From an uncultured Acetatifactor sp. (GTDB lineage: Bacteria; Bacillota; Clostridia; Lachnospirales; Lachnospiraceae), in contig CANQOL010000007.1 of the NCBI GenBank assembly GCA_947625475.1, forward strand, positions 1-64,000: a stretch of 64,000 nucleotides of DNA, given 5' to 3'. A program made the position numbers and the translations under genes. The notes under the pieces are model-generated. The model worked only from the letters and a program-made list of their open reading frames with translations. It made no database searches and was not told the DNA's origin. Each line of letters begins with the position of its first letter. Position 1 is the stretch's first letter. This document shows, in pieces, positions 6,799 through 16,031 of this stretch.

Positions 6799-8232
6799 AT
6801 GCTGGAGAATGAAAGATTTGAAAATCGCCCTATTTCGATGAACCCCAAGAACAATCTGCTGGAGATAGAGGAGCACATGTACATTCTGGACGACGTGGAG
6901 AAGCCCAATGTGTTCCGCAACATGTTCCCCTATTCCGAGATCCCCAAGATCCCCTTCAACGACAGGATCGTGCCCCACAATATGCCCAAGGAGATCTGGA
7001 TCACGGACACCACCTTCCGGGACGGGCAGCAGTCCCGGGCACCCTACACCACGGAGCAGATTGTGACCGTCTATGATTATCTGCACAAGCTCGGAGGTCC
7101 CAACGGCATGATCCGGGCCAGCGAGTTTTTCCTCTACAGCAAGAAGGACCGGGACGCGGTGTACAAGTGTATGGAGAGGGGCTATCAGTTCCCCGAGGTC
7201 ACCAGCTGGATCCGGGCCAGCAAGGAGGATTTCAAGCTGGTCAAGGAGATCGGCATGAAGGAGACGGGCATCCTGGTGAGCTGCTCCGACTACCATATCT
7301 TTATGAAGCTGAAGATGACCAGACGCCAGGCCATGGACCACTATCTGAGCGTGATCCGGGACTGCCTGGAGGAAGGCATCAGCCCCAGATGCCATCTGGA
7401 GGATATCACCCGGGCGGACATTTACGGCTATGTGGTCCCTTTCTGCCTGGAGCTGATGAAGCTGATGAAGGAGTATCAGATCCCCATCAAGGTCCGGGCC
7501 TGCGACACCATGGGCTACGGGGTCAATTTCCCCGGGGCCGTGATCCCCAGAAGCGTCCAGGGCATTATTTATGCCATCCATACCCACGCGGGGGTGCCTC
7601 ATGATCTGATCGAGTGGCACGGGCACAACGATTTTTACAAGGCGGTTGTCAACTCCACCACTGCCTGGCTCTACGGCTGTGCCGGGGTCAACACCTCCCT
7701 CTTCGGTATCGGGGAGAGAACCGGGAATACGCCTCTGGAGGCCATGGTGTTCGAATATGCCCAGCTAAAGGGAGATCTGAACGGCATGGACACTACCGTG
7801 ATCACGGAGCTGGCGGAATACTATGAGAAGGAGATCGGTTACCAGATCCCGCCCCGCACTCCCTTTGTGGGCAAAAATTTCAATGTGACCCGGGCGGGGA
7901 TCCATGCGGACGGGCTTTTGAAGAACGAGGAAATCTACAATATTTTTGACACGGAGAAGTTTTTGAACCGGCCTGTGCTCTGCGCCGTCTCCAACACCTC
8001 CGGCCTGGCGGGGATCGCCCATTGGATCAACACCTATTATAAGCTGAAGGGGGAGGATCAGGTGGACAAAAACAGCCAGCTGGTCCGGGAGATCAAGGCC
8101 TGGGTGGATCAGGAGTATGCGGGGGGCCGTGTGACTGTGCTCACCGACCGGGAGATCATCGATTGTTTAAACCGCGTCTGTCAGGAGCAGAATATCCGGA
8201 TCGGCGGCAGGGATCGGGAGAGCGCCCAGTAA
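6799..8232 (+). CDS. HMGL-like / isopropylmalate synthase family protein, probable Re-citrate synthase
   Basis: 477 residues with a DRE-TIM metallolyase barrel: the opening motif ITDTTFRDGQQ at 68-78, a long barrel, the metal site HGHND at 274-278 and the ATP/loop region FGIGERTGNTPLEAM. In strict anaerobes lacking ordinary Si-citrate synthase, a protein of this family (first shown in Clostridium kluyveri) condenses oxaloacetate and acetyl-CoA to citrate with Re stereochemistry. The neighbouring isocitrate dehydrogenase makes that role more likely than isopropylmalate or homocitrate synthesis, and there is no LeuA-type C-terminal regulatory domain of about 120 residues. Aconitase is not in the window. 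GGGAGGATGAGAC precedes the ATG. Homocitrate synthase remains the main alternative. Confidence 0.75.
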   Translation: MLENERFENRPISMNPKNNLLEIEEHMYILDDVEKPNVFRNMFPYSEIPKIPFNDRIVPHNMPKEIWITDTTFRDGQQSRAPYTTEQIVTVYDYLHKLGGPNGMIRASEFFLYSKKDRDAVYKCMERGYQFPEVTSWIRASKEDFKLVKEIGMKETGILVSCSDYHIFMKLKMTRRQAMDHYLSVIRDCLEEGISPRCHLEDITRADIYGYVVPFCLELMKLMKEYQIPIKVRACDTMGYGVNFPGAVIPRSVQGIIYAIHTHAGVPHDLIEWHGHNDFYKAVVNSTTAWLYGCAGVNTSLFGIGERTGNTPLEAMVFEYAQLKGDLNGMDTTVITELAEYYEKEIGYQIPPRTPFVGKNFNVTRAGIHADGLLKNEEIYNIFDTEKFLNRPVLCAVSNTSGLAGIAHWINTYYKLKGEDQVDKNSQLVREIKAWVDQEYAGGRVTVLTDREIIDCLNRVCQEQNIRIGGRDRESAQ

Positions 8233-8272
8233 GGGACACATTCAGGATCCGGGGAAGAAAAGAGGGAGAAGC

Positions 8273-9016
8273 GTGGAGAGGTATAATGTAAAACAGGAGG
8301 TCACAGACAAGTATTCCCTTCGCGGCAGAGTGTTCAACAAGCTGCGTGAGGATATTTTGAACGGGAAGTATGCGGAAAATGAGGAGCTGAAGGAGGTAGC
8401 CATCGGAGAGGAGATGGGAGTGAGCCGCACGCCGGTGCGGGAGGCATTCCGTCAGCTGGAGCTGGAGGGGCTGATTCAAATCATCCCCAACAAGGGCGCC
8501 TATGTGACCGGCATCACGGAAAAGGACGTGATGGACATTTATATGATCCGGTCTCTGCTGGAAGGGCTCTGCGCCAAGTGGGCCACGGAGCATATCACTC
8601 CCGAGCAGCTGGAAGAGATGGAGGAAAATGTGTATCTGGCCAGATTTCACGCCCAGAAGGGCCACTGGGACCAGATGGCCCAGCTGGACAACCGGTTCCA
8701 TGAGGTCATGTACGAGGCATGCAGCAGCAAGATCCTGGAGCATGAGCTGAAGGATTTTCACGCCTATGTGCTGCGGGTGAGGAAAAAGACCCTCAGCAAC
8801 GGGGAGCGGGGGCTGAAATCCAACGAGGAACACACCCAGATCCTGGAGGCCATCAAGGCCGGGGACGGGGAGCTGGCCCAGACCCTGGCCAACCGCCACA
8901 TGATCAACGCCTATGAAAATATGGTGAAAAACGGGCTCTACGAGGCCTATCATCCCGGTCAGGAGAGGGATGGGGAAGAGGGAGCGGGATGCCCGGGAGA
9001 AAAGAAGAGCATTTGA
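8273..9016 (+). CDS. GntR family transcriptional regulator (FadR/FCD subfamily)
   Basis: 247 residues: winged helix-turn-helix at about 14-75 (VFNKLREDILNGKY, GVSRTPVREAFRQLELEG) followed by an all-helical FCD ligand domain with the metal-binding histidine/aspartate pattern (DNRFHEVMYEA ... HTQILEAI ... NRHM). Such proteins bind small carboxylates with a metal ion. The frame starts with GTG at 8273, with GAGGGAG upstream; no in-frame ATG is near. It is the middle gene of a three-gene operon with the Re-citrate synthase-like gene and icd, so it probably senses citrate or a related acid and controls this operon (inference). The C-terminal 20 residues are low-complexity and Gly/Glu-rich. Confidence 0.88.
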   Translation: MERYNVKQEVTDKYSLRGRVFNKLREDILNGKYAENEELKEVAIGEEMGVSRTPVREAFRQLELEGLIQIIPNKGAYVTGITEKDVMDIYMIRSLLEGLCAKWATEHITPEQLEEMEENVYLARFHAQKGHWDQMAQLDNRFHEVMYEACSSKILEHELKDFHAYVLRVRKKTLSNGERGLKSNEEHTQILEAIKAGDGELAQTLANRHMINAYENMVKNGLYEAYHPGQERDGEEGAGCPGEKKSI

Positions 9017-9042
9017 AAAAATAAAAAGGATGGAGAGTAAGC

Positions 9043-10257
9043 ATGGAAAAGATTCAGATGAAGACACCCCTTGTGGAGATGGACGGGGACGAGATGACCC
9101 GGATCCTCTGGCAGATGATTAAGGATGAGCTTTTGCTCCCCTACATTGACCTGAAGACGGAGTACTATGATCTGGGGCTGGAGCACCGCAATGAGACCGA
9201 CGATCAGGTGACCGTGGACTCTGCCCAGGCCACCCTCAAGTACGGGGTGGCGGTGAAGTGCGCCACCATCACCCCCAACGCCGCCAGAATGAGCGAATAT
9301 CATTTGAAGGAGATGTGGAAGAGTCCCAACGGGACCATCCGGGCCATTCTGGACGGCACGGTTTTCAGGGCTCCCATCCTGATCAAGGGCATCGTGCCCT
9401 ATGTGAGCCGCTGGACCAAGCCCATCACCATCGCCAGACATGCCTACGGGGATGTGTACAAGAACACGGAGATCAAGGTTCCCGGCCCCGGGAAGGCGGA
9501 GCTGGTGTTCACGGGGGAGGACGGGACCCAGATCCGGGAGACCGTACATAACTTTGCCGGCCCCGGCATTCTTCAGGGCATCCACAACACGAAGGCATCC
9601 ATCGAGAGCTTTGCCAGATCCTGCTTCGGCTACGCGGCGGACACCCGCCAGGATCTGTGGTTTGCCACCAAGGATACCATTTCCAAGAAATATGATCACA
9701 CCTTCAAGGATATCTTCCAGGAAATCTACGAGGCGGAGTACGCGGAGAAGTTTAAGGAGCTGGGGATCGAGTATTTTTACACCCTGATCGACGACGCCGT
9801 GGCCAGGGTGATCCGTTCGGAGGGGGGCTTTATCTGGGCCTGCAAGAACTATGACGGGGATGTGATGTCGGATATGGTGGCCACCGCCTACGGGGACCTG
9901 TCCATGATGACCTCCGTTTTGGTCTCGCCGAACGGAGTTTATGAGTACGAGGCGGCCCACGGCACCGTGCAGCGCCACTATTACAAACATCTGAAGGGGG
10001 AGGAGACCTCCACCAACTCCATCGCCACCGTCTTTGCCTGGACGGGAGCCCTGAGAAAGAGGGGAGAGCTGGACGGGATCCCTCAGCTGGCGGATTTCGC
10101 AGGAAAGCTGGAGCGGGCCTGCATCCAGACCGTGGAGAGCGGCAGGATGACCAAGTCTTTGGCGGCCATCTCCACCTGCAAGGACCCGGTGATATTAAAC
10201 AGCCTGGACTTCATTAAGGCCATCCGCGCCACCCTGGAGAGCCTCCTGGAGGCCTAG
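9043..10257 (+). CDS. icd: NADP-dependent isocitrate dehydrogenase
   Basis: 404 residues of the eukaryotic-type (subfamily II) dimeric enzyme: [15 protein letters not shown] at the start, the substrate region [19 protein letters not shown], Tyr/Lys of the active site in [12 protein letters not shown], the metal aspartates in [13 protein letters not shown], and the NADP-binding segment [17 protein letters not shown]. It oxidises isocitrate to 2-oxoglutarate with NADPH production, supplying glutamate synthesis. Ribosome site AAAAGGATGGAGAGTAAGC. Last gene of the operon; the neighbouring ABC-F gene converges on it. Confidence 0.96.
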   Translation: MEKIQMKTPLVEMDGDEMTRILWQMIKDELLLPYIDLKTEYYDLGLEHRNETDDQVTVDSAQATLKYGVAVKCATITPNAARMSEYHLKEMWKSPNGTIRAILDGTVFRAPILIKGIVPYVSRWTKPITIARHAYGDVYKNTEIKVPGPGKAELVFTGEDGTQIRETVHNFAGPGILQGIHNTKASIESFARSCFGYAADTRQDLWFATKDTISKKYDHTFKDIFQEIYEAEYAEKFKELGIEYFYTLIDDAVARVIRSEGGFIWACKNYDGDVMSDMVATAYGDLSMMTSVLVSPNGVYEYEAAHGTVQRHYYKHLKGEETSTNSIATVFAWTGALRKRGELDGIPQLADFAGKLERACIQTVESGRMTKSLAAISTCKDPVILNSLDFIKAIRATLESLLEA

Positions 10258-10272
10258 GGCAGGATCTGCCCT
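10256..10272. terminator. Possible bidirectional hairpin between convergent genes
   Basis: AGGGCAG-GAT-CTGCCCT is a perfect 7-bp stem placed between the icd stop and the end of the ABC-F gene. No T-run follows on either strand, so termination is uncertain. Confidence 0.35.
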
Positions 10273-10291
10273 GGACTCCGTACAATATGTC

Positions 10292-12211
10292 TCAGGAATC
10301 CTCCGCCAGGGATTCCCACAGCGTCATTTCTTCCTCCAGCCGGGCCTGTGTCTGGGCCAGCTGGAGGGTGAGCTCCTGGAGCCGGACGGAGTTGGTGGCA
10401 GTCTCCGGCCGGGACATCTCATCCTCCAGCTCCTTCTTTTGGTTCTCCAGTGCCTCGATCCGTTCCTCGCACCGCTTCAGATCGTTTTCCCGCTTGCGCT
10501 GACGGGCCTGTTCCTCCTTGCGGGAGCGCCAGTCCAGCTTGTTCTCCGAGGGGGCGGCGCTGGAGGGGGCCTTTTCGGCGGGGCCCGGGGAGGCGGCCGC
10601 CGTCACGGCCTCCTTCTTTTCCAGATAATAATCATAATTTCCAATGTAATTGTAAAACTGCCGGTCCTGCAGCTCCAGAATCCGGCTGGCGGTCTTGTTG
10701 ATAAAATACCGGTCGTGGGACACATACAGCACGGTGCCCCGGTATCGGTTCAGGGCGTCCTCCAGGATCTCCTTGGACAGGATGTCCAGATGGTTGGTGG
10801 GCTCGTCCAGGATCAGGAAGTTGCAGTTGGAGAGCATGAGCTTGGCCAGGGACATGCGCCCCCGCTCGCCGCCGCTTAAGTCCCCGATGCGCTTGAACAC
10901 ATCCTCCCCCACAAAGAGGAAGGCCGCCAGCACATTGCGGATCTGGGTGTTGTCCAGGAAGGGATATTCGTCGGAGATCTCATCAAAGAGGGTTTTCTCC
11001 GGGTGGAGCACATGGTGCTCCTGGTCGTAATAGCCGATCTCCACGTTGGCCCCCAGCACAAAGGAGCCCCCGTCTGCCGGGATCAGGCCGTTCAGAATCT
11101 TGAGCAGGGTGGTCTTGCCGGTGCCGTTGTCCCCGATGACGGCCACATGCTCCCCCCGCTTGATCTCAAAATCTACCTGTTCAAAGAGCCTTTGCTCCCC
11201 GAATGCCTTGGCCAGCCCCCTGACCGTGAGCACATCGTTCCCGCTCTCGATCCTGGGGGTCAGGGTCAGACGCATATCGGATTTCACCTCCGTGGGCTTT
11301 TCCAGCACTTGAACCTTTTCCAGCATTTTTTCCCGGCTCTGTGCCCGGCGGATGGATTTCTCCCGGTTGAAGGACCGCAGCCGCTCAATCACGGCCTCCT
11401 GACGGCGGATTTCCTTCTGCTGGTTCAGGTAGGCGTTTCTGGCCGCGGTGCGCAGCAGCTCCTTTTTCCCCACATAGTCCGTGTAATTTCCCGTAAAGAC
11501 AGTGGCCCGCCCCTGATCCAGCTCCACCACCTTCTGGGCGATGCGGTCCAGGAAGAACCGGTCGTGGGAAACCAGGATCACGGCCCCCTTATAGGTGTGC
11601 AGATAGTTTTCCAGCCAGGCGATTGAGTTCATATCCAGGTGGTTGGTGGGCTCGTCCAAAAGGATCAGATCCGGAGCCAGCAGGAGCAGCTTTCCCAGGG
11701 CCACCCGGGTTTTCTGGCCCCCGGAGAGAGCGGCAATCCCCTTGGAAAAATCTTCCTCGGAAAAGCCCAGGCCCTTTAAGACTCCGGTCAGCTCGCTTCG
11801 GTAGGCGTAGCCGCCCCGGATTTCAAAATCGTGGGTCAGCAGGGTATACTGCTTCATGAGGGCCTCCAGCCGGGCTCCCCCGGCCTGCTTCATGTCTTCC
11901 TCGCAGGAGCGCATGCGCGCCTCCAAGTCCACCAGGTCCTGCTTGACGGACAAAAGCTCCTCGTAGATGGTCCGCCGGGAGTCCACCGCCCCGTCCTGGG
12001 CCAGATATCCCATCCGGGCGTCCTTGGCCAGAACAACGGATCCCTGGTCCGCCTCCAGCTCCCCGGTGAGGATCCGCAGCAGGGTGGTCTTGCCCGCCCC
12101 GTTGATGCCCACCACCGCGGCCTTTTCGTGTTCTTCTATGTGGAAGGAAACCTCCTGCAGTACCCGGTTTTCCAAAAACGCTTTCGATATATTTTGACAG
12201 GAAAGAATCAT
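10292..12211 (-). CDS. ABC-F family ATPase (YdiF-like)
   Basis: 639 residues with two ABC domains and no membrane segment. First domain: GINGAGKTTLL, signature ALSGGQKTR, Walker B LILLDEPTNHLD. The inter-domain linker is long, helical and basic (IRRQEAVIERLRSFNREKSI). Second domain: GDNGTGKTTLL, signature LSGGERGR, LILDEPTNHLD. The C-terminal 90 residues form a coiled coil (RCEERIEALENQKKELEDEM), as in YdiF. ABC-F proteins act on ribosomes, either as translation factors or antibiotic-resistance proteins; without an ARD-specific linker signature the housekeeping type is more likely. Start at 12211 has GAAAGG upstream; an earlier ATG adds 22 residues without such a site. Confidence 0.92.
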   Translation of the reverse strand: MILSCQNISKAFLENRVLQEVSFHIEEHEKAAVVGINGAGKTTLLRILTGELEADQGSVVLAKDARMGYLAQDGAVDSRRTIYEELLSVKQDLVDLEARMRSCEEDMKQAGGARLEALMKQYTLLTHDFEIRGGYAYRSELTGVLKGLGFSEEDFSKGIAALSGGQKTRVALGKLLLLAPDLILLDEPTNHLDMNSIAWLENYLHTYKGAVILVSHDRFFLDRIAQKVVELDQGRATVFTGNYTDYVGKKELLRTAARNAYLNQQKEIRRQEAVIERLRSFNREKSIRRAQSREKMLEKVQVLEKPTEVKSDMRLTLTPRIESGNDVLTVRGLAKAFGEQRLFEQVDFEIKRGEHVAVIGDNGTGKTTLLKILNGLIPADGGSFVLGANVEIGYYDQEHHVLHPEKTLFDEISDEYPFLDNTQIRNVLAAFLFVGEDVFKRIGDLSGGERGRMSLAKLMLSNCNFLILDEPTNHLDILSKEILEDALNRYRGTVLYVSHDRYFINKTASRILELQDRQFYNYIGNYDYYLEKKEAVTAAASPGPAEKAPSSAAPSENKLDWRSRKEEQARQRKRENDLKRCEERIEALENQKKELEDEMSRPETATNSVRLQELTLQLAQTQARLEEEMTLWESLAEDS

Positions 12212-12272
12212 GGCTGCCTTTCCGCCCGCGCGAGCGGGCCTTGGTTGGGATTCAAACAATGCTCTATGGAAC

Positions 12273-12301
12273 ATCATACCCAGAAAGGCGGTTTAAGGCA
12301 A
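12273..12301 (-). promoter_or_regulatory. Promoter for the ABC-F gene
   Basis: On the minus strand TTGCCT, 17 bases, TATGAT, roughly 60 bases before the start at 12211. Confidence 0.65.
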
Positions 12302-12336
12302 GCATAAATTTACAGCCGGATGCGGAGGCAAACCCA

Positions 12337-12365
12337 TTGACAGTTTTTTAACATTCCGCTATAAT
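12337..12365 (+). promoter_or_regulatory. Consensus promoter for rex
   Basis: TTGACA, 17 bases, TATAAT: a perfect sigma-A consensus. The spacer contains TTAACA, one half of the Rex box (TTGTTAA-N4-TTAACAA), but the other half is not clear, so autoregulation by Rex is only suggested. Confidence 0.85.
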
Positions 12366-12399
12366 ATCCCTAGTTGAAGTAAACCTCAGGAGGCAGCCA

Positions 12400-13044
12400 A
12401 TGGAAGAAAAGGAAATATCCCAGGCGGTGGTCAGCCGCCTTCCACGATATTTCAGATACTTGGGAGAACTGCGGGACCAGGGGGTGGAGCGCATTTCCTC
12501 CCAGGAGCTGAGCCGTCTGATGAAGGTGACGGCCTCCCAGATCCGCCAGGACTTTAACAACTTCGGAGGCTTCGGCCAGCAGGGCTACGGCTACAACGTA
12601 GAATTCCTCTACCAGGAGATCGCCAGGATCCTGGGACTGAACGATACACACCACTTTATCATCATCGGGGCCGGCAATTTGGGCCGGGCTCTGGGCGGAT
12701 ACCTGAACTTTGAGAAGAGAGGCTTCCTTTTTAAGGGCATCTTTGATCAGAATCCGGATCTGGTGGGCACCAGGGTGCGGGGCATCCCCGTGATGCCCAT
12801 GGAGAGGATGGAGAGCTTTATCCGGGAGAATGAAATTGACATCGCCGTCCTGACCATCCCAAAGGCCGGAGCCGTGGCGGTGGCTGAGCGGCTGGTGAAG
12901 AACGGGATCAAGGCTATCTGGAATTTCGCCCATGTGGATCTGAATCTGCCGGCGAATATACAGGTGGAAAATGTGCATCTTTCGGACAGCCTGATGAAGC
13001 TGTCCTACAATATCAACCGAAACAAGGAGGAAAAGGACTGTTGA
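12400..13044 (+). CDS. rex: Redox-sensing transcriptional repressor Rex
   Basis: 214 residues. Residues 1-80 are the winged helix (SRLMKVTASQIRQDFNNFG), followed by the Rossmann domain with the NAD(H)-binding GAGNLGRALGGYLNF and the C-terminal swapped helix. Rex senses the NADH/NAD+ ratio and represses fermentation and respiration genes when NAD+ is high. CAGGAGG precedes the ATG by seven bases. It is divergent from the ABC-F gene and followed by a terminator-like hairpin, then the NAD(P)HX repair gene, a fitting neighbour for an NADH sensor. Confidence 0.96.
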   Translation: MEEKEISQAVVSRLPRYFRYLGELRDQGVERISSQELSRLMKVTASQIRQDFNNFGGFGQQGYGYNVEFLYQEIARILGLNDTHHFIIIGAGNLGRALGGYLNFEKRGFLFKGIFDQNPDLVGTRVRGIPVMPMERMESFIRENEIDIAVLTIPKAGAVAVAERLVKNGIKAIWNFAHVDLNLPANIQVENVHLSDSLMKLSYNINRNKEEKDC

Positions 13045-13062
13045 GCGGACGGTCCTTTTTTT
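13031..13062 (+). terminator. Terminator/attenuator at the end of rex
   Basis: AAAAGGAC and GTCCTTTT form a stem around the rex stop codon and run into a T-tract, immediately before the next gene's ribosome site. It would reduce rather than abolish read-through into the downstream gene. Confidence 0.65.
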
Positions 13063-13078
13063 CAAAAAAGGAGATTCC

Positions 13079-14683
13079 ATGAGAGAATATCTGGTCACCC
13101 CCGGGGAGATGCAGGCATATGATAGCTATACCATACAGCAGATCGGCATACCTGCGCCGGTGCTGATGGAGAGGGCCGCTTTGGCCCTGCGGGATGAGGT
13201 GAGGCTTCTGTTCCCGGGTCCGGCGGGGGATGGGCGGGGCCGGGGAGGCGCAGGGGCTCCCGGGAGGCTCCCGGATGGGCCCGGGCGGGCGCTGATCGCC
13301 GCAGGCGGAGGCAACAACGGGGCCGACGGCCTGGCCCTGGCCAGACTCCTTTCTCAGGACGGCTGGCAGGTGGAGGCGGTGCTGCCTGGCCCCCCGGAGA
13401 AGAGAACGCCGGAATGGATCCGGCAGGAGCGGATTTTGGAGCACTATCCGGTCTCGGTCCGCCCGGCCGCGCAGTTTTTGGCGGACCGGGAGCGGAGAAA
13501 CCCTTCGGGGGAAGGAGACCGGGACGGGTATGCTCTGATCGTGGACGCCCTTTTCGGGGTGGGCCTGTCCCGGCCGGTGGAGGGGGAATATGCCCGGATG
13601 ATCGAGGCCCTGAACCGGATGGGGGGCTTCAAGCTGGCGGTAGATATTCCAAGCGGCGTGGAGGGAGAGCGGGGAGCGGTCCTGGGAACGGCCTTCCGGG
13701 CGGATCTGACAGTGACCTTTGCCTTTGCCAAAAGGGGGCTTTTCATATTCCCCGGAGCGGAGTTCGCCGGCCAGGTGCGGGTGAAGGACATCGGGATCGG
13801 CCCGGAGAGCTTTCAGGGAGCGGAGCCGCAGATGTTCACCTTAAGGGGGCCTGTGGAGGAATATCTCCCGAGGCGCAGGAGGGACGGCAACAAGGGGACC
13901 TTCGGCAAGGTCCTGCTGGCGGCAGGCTTTGAACAGATGCCCGGGGCGGCTGTTTTGGCGGCCCGGGCGGCCTACTGCGCGGGGGCGGGAATGGTGCGGG
14001 TGCTCTGCCCCGGGGAAAACCGGGGAGTCCTGCAGGCGGCGGTGCCGGAGGCTCTGTGGGGAGATCCCGGGGAGGTGCGCAGGGCCCTGGAATGGGCGGA
14101 TGCGGCCGCCGTGGGACCCGGCCTTGGCACCTCCGAGGATGCCTGGGAGGTGCTTAAGGGCCTGCTGGAGGCCCGGATCCCCCTGGTGGTGGATGCGGAT
14201 GCCGTCAATCTCCTGGCGGCCAGAGGATGGCCGGAATCCGCGCAGAGGAAGGGAAGGGCCCTGGTGATGACGCCTCATGTGGGAGAGCTTTCACGGCTCA
14301 GCGGCGTTCCCGTTCCGGAGATCAAGGCGGATCCCGTGTCCGTGGCCCGGCGCATGGCAAAGGAAAATGACTGTGTCATGGTCTGCAAGGACGCCAGGAC
14401 CCTGATCTGCCGGGGAGAGGGCCCCATGTGTCTGAACCTGGCCGGCAACAGCGGCATGGCCACCGCCGGGAGCGGGGATGTGCTCACCGGCCTGACGGCG
14501 GGGCTGCTGGCCCAGGGAATGGAGGCATTTGAGGCGGCCTGCGCGGGGGTGTATCTCCATGCCCTGGCGGGGGATCTGGCGGCGGAGCGGCTTTCGGAGT
14601 ATGCGGTGACGGCCGGGGCGCTGGTGCGCTGTGCGGCGCGGCTGCTGGAGACGCCCGGGGAACGGGAAGGGGAGCGGCCATGA
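13079..14683 (+). CDS. nnr: Bifunctional NAD(P)H-hydrate epimerase / ADP-dependent NAD(P)H-hydrate dehydratase
   Basis: 534 residues. The N-terminal epimerase domain (about 1-225) opens with the typical EMQAYDSYTIQQIGIPAPVLMERA and has the AGGGNNGADGLALAR loop and PSGVEGERG. The C-terminal ribokinase-like dehydratase (about 245-525) has GNKGTFGKVLLAAG, the GPGLG motif, DADAVNLLA, TPHVGELSRL and the catalytic-loop NSGMATAGSGDVLTG. The enzyme repairs hydrated NADH and NADPH. AAGGAG lies seven bases before the ATG. A Gly/Pro/Arg-rich insertion (about residues 44-62) in the epimerase domain looks like a loop expansion. The stop overlaps the alr start. Confidence 0.95.
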   Translation: MREYLVTPGEMQAYDSYTIQQIGIPAPVLMERAALALRDEVRLLFPGPAGDGRGRGGAGAPGRLPDGPGRALIAAGGGNNGADGLALARLLSQDGWQVEAVLPGPPEKRTPEWIRQERILEHYPVSVRPAAQFLADRERRNPSGEGDRDGYALIVDALFGVGLSRPVEGEYARMIEALNRMGGFKLAVDIPSGVEGERGAVLGTAFRADLTVTFAFAKRGLFIFPGAEFAGQVRVKDIGIGPESFQGAEPQMFTLRGPVEEYLPRRRRDGNKGTFGKVLLAAGFEQMPGAAVLAARAAYCAGAGMVRVLCPGENRGVLQAAVPEALWGDPGEVRRALEWADAAAVGPGLGTSEDAWEVLKGLLEARIPLVVDADAVNLLAARGWPESAQRKGRALVMTPHVGELSRLSGVPVPEIKADPVSVARRMAKENDCVMVCKDARTLICRGEGPMCLNLAGNSGMATAGSGDVLTGLTAGLLAQGMEAFEAACAGVYLHALAGDLAAERLSEYAVTAGALVRCAARLLETPGEREGERP

Positions 14684-15885
14684 GGGAGGTGCGGGGAGAA
14701 ATGACGGAGACAAAGAGGGGGCAGGAGAGGGCGGTTCCCCAGGAATACGCCAGGGGGTACGCTCTGGTGGATCTGGACGCCATCCGGGGCAATCTGCGGG
14801 ATCTCAAGGAGAAGACGGCCCCGGGGACAAGGATGATGGCGGTCATCAAGGCGGACGGCTACGGTCACGGCAGTGTGCCCGTTGCCCGCTGCCTGGAGGA
14901 AATCGACTATCTCTACGGTTACGCTGTGGCAACCGCTCAGGAGGCCCTCGAGCTGCGCCGGGCGGGGATTCAAAAGCCGATTTTGATCCTGGGGTATGTG
15001 TTCCCCTGCTTCTACCGGGAGCTGACGGAGAAGGGGGTGCGCATGGCTGTCTTCCGCAGGGATACGCTGCCCCAGCTCTCCGAGGCGGCAGGGGCGGCGG
15101 GCGTACCGGCCAGGATTCATGTGAAGGTGGACACGGGGATGGGCCGCATCGGTATCCGGCCGGATGAGGAAGGGCTGGCCTTTGTGCGGGAGGCGGCTGC
15201 CGCTCCCGGCGTTGAGATCGAGGGGATCTTCACCCATTTTGCCAGGGCGGATGAAAGGGATCTGTCGAATGCGGAGGGGCAGCTGGCCTGCTTTGAGGAT
15301 TTTGTGGCCCGGGCGGAGGCGCTGCTGGGGCACCGGATCCCTCTGAGGCACTGCTCCAACAGCGCCGGGATCCTGCAGCTTTATCCCGCCAATCTGGACC
15401 TGGTCCGGGCGGGCATCGCCCTCTACGGGATCGAGCCCTCCCGGGAGACGGACCTTGGGGGCGTGCTGCTGCAGCCTGCCCTGTCCCTGTACAGTCATCT
15501 CGTCTATGTGAAGGAGCTGTTCCCCGGGCAGAGCGTCAGCTACGGGGGGACCTTCACTGCCGTCAGGCCCATGCGGGTGGCAACGGTCCCCCTCGGATAC
15601 GGGGACGGCTATCCCAGGAGCCTTTCCGGGAAGGGCTTTGTGCTGATCCGGGGAAGAAGGGCGCCCATCCTGGGGCGGGTGTGCATGGATCAGTTTATGG
15701 TGGATGTGACAGAAATTCCCGGGGCCGCGCAGGGAGATCCGGTGACCCTGATCGGCCGGGACGGGAAGGAGCGGATCACGGCCGAAGAGCTGGGGGAGCT
15801 CTCCGGCAGATTCCACTATGAGCTTCTGTGCGGCATCAGCCCCAGAGTGCCCCGGGTTTATCAGAGGGGCGGAAAAATCCTGTAA
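14680..15885 (+). CDS. alr: Alanine racemase
   Basis: Fold-type III PLP enzyme, up to 401 residues. The PLP lysine is in MMAVIKADGYGHGS, the catalytic tyrosine in SVSYGGTFTA, with HVKVDTGMGRIG and the C-terminal RVCMDQFMVDVT motifs. It interconverts L- and D-alanine for peptidoglycan. The first ATG overlaps the preceding stop (ATGA); a second ATG seven codons later (14701) with GGGGAGAA upstream is nearly as good. Order nnr-alr-mazF resembles the Bacillus acpS-nnr-alr-ndoA region. Confidence 0.95.
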   Translation: MREVRGEMTETKRGQERAVPQEYARGYALVDLDAIRGNLRDLKEKTAPGTRMMAVIKADGYGHGSVPVARCLEEIDYLYGYAVATAQEALELRRAGIQKPILILGYVFPCFYRELTEKGVRMAVFRRDTLPQLSEAAGAAGVPARIHVKVDTGMGRIGIRPDEEGLAFVREAAAAPGVEIEGIFTHFARADERDLSNAEGQLACFEDFVARAEALLGHRIPLRHCSNSAGILQLYPANLDLVRAGIALYGIEPSRETDLGGVLLQPALSLYSHLVYVKELFPGQSVSYGGTFTAVRPMRVATVPLGYGDGYPRSLSGKGFVLIRGRRAPILGRVCMDQFMVDVTEIPGAAQGDPVTLIGRDGKERITAEELGELSGRFHYELLCGISPRVPRVYQRGGKIL

Positions 15886-15935
15886 GCCGTGAATACCTTT
15901 CGAGAAAAGGGCAATACTACTGAGCATAGGAATCT

Positions 15936-15974
15936 CATGTGAAAAATCAGCACATCAGTGTGATTTCTCACATG
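15936..15974. repeat. Dispersed hairpin repeat, copy 2
   Basis: CATGTGA and TCACATG, then AAATCA and TGATTT, then CAC and GTG form a long, nearly continuous stem with an ATCA loop. Thirty bases (15937-15966) match 2910-2939 in inverse orientation at 28 positions. It occupies the alr-mazF spacer. No T-run follows, so it is not a simple terminator. Confidence 0.75.
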
Positions 15975-16031
15975 AAGGCCCTTCCCGCCTGGCGGGGAGC
16001 ACAACTCTAAACGGAAAGGTATGGTCACAGC

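Noticed and set aside
6229..7626. Open frame of 465 codons on the minus strand opposite subtilase and Re-citrate synthase genes
   Set aside because: Crosses an intergenic region and promoter of the plus-strand genes; no conserved motif.
14275..15927. Open frame of 550 codons on the minus strand opposite alr and nnr
   Set aside because: Mirror of two well-conserved enzymes; no motif, and composition typical of antisense GC-rich frames.
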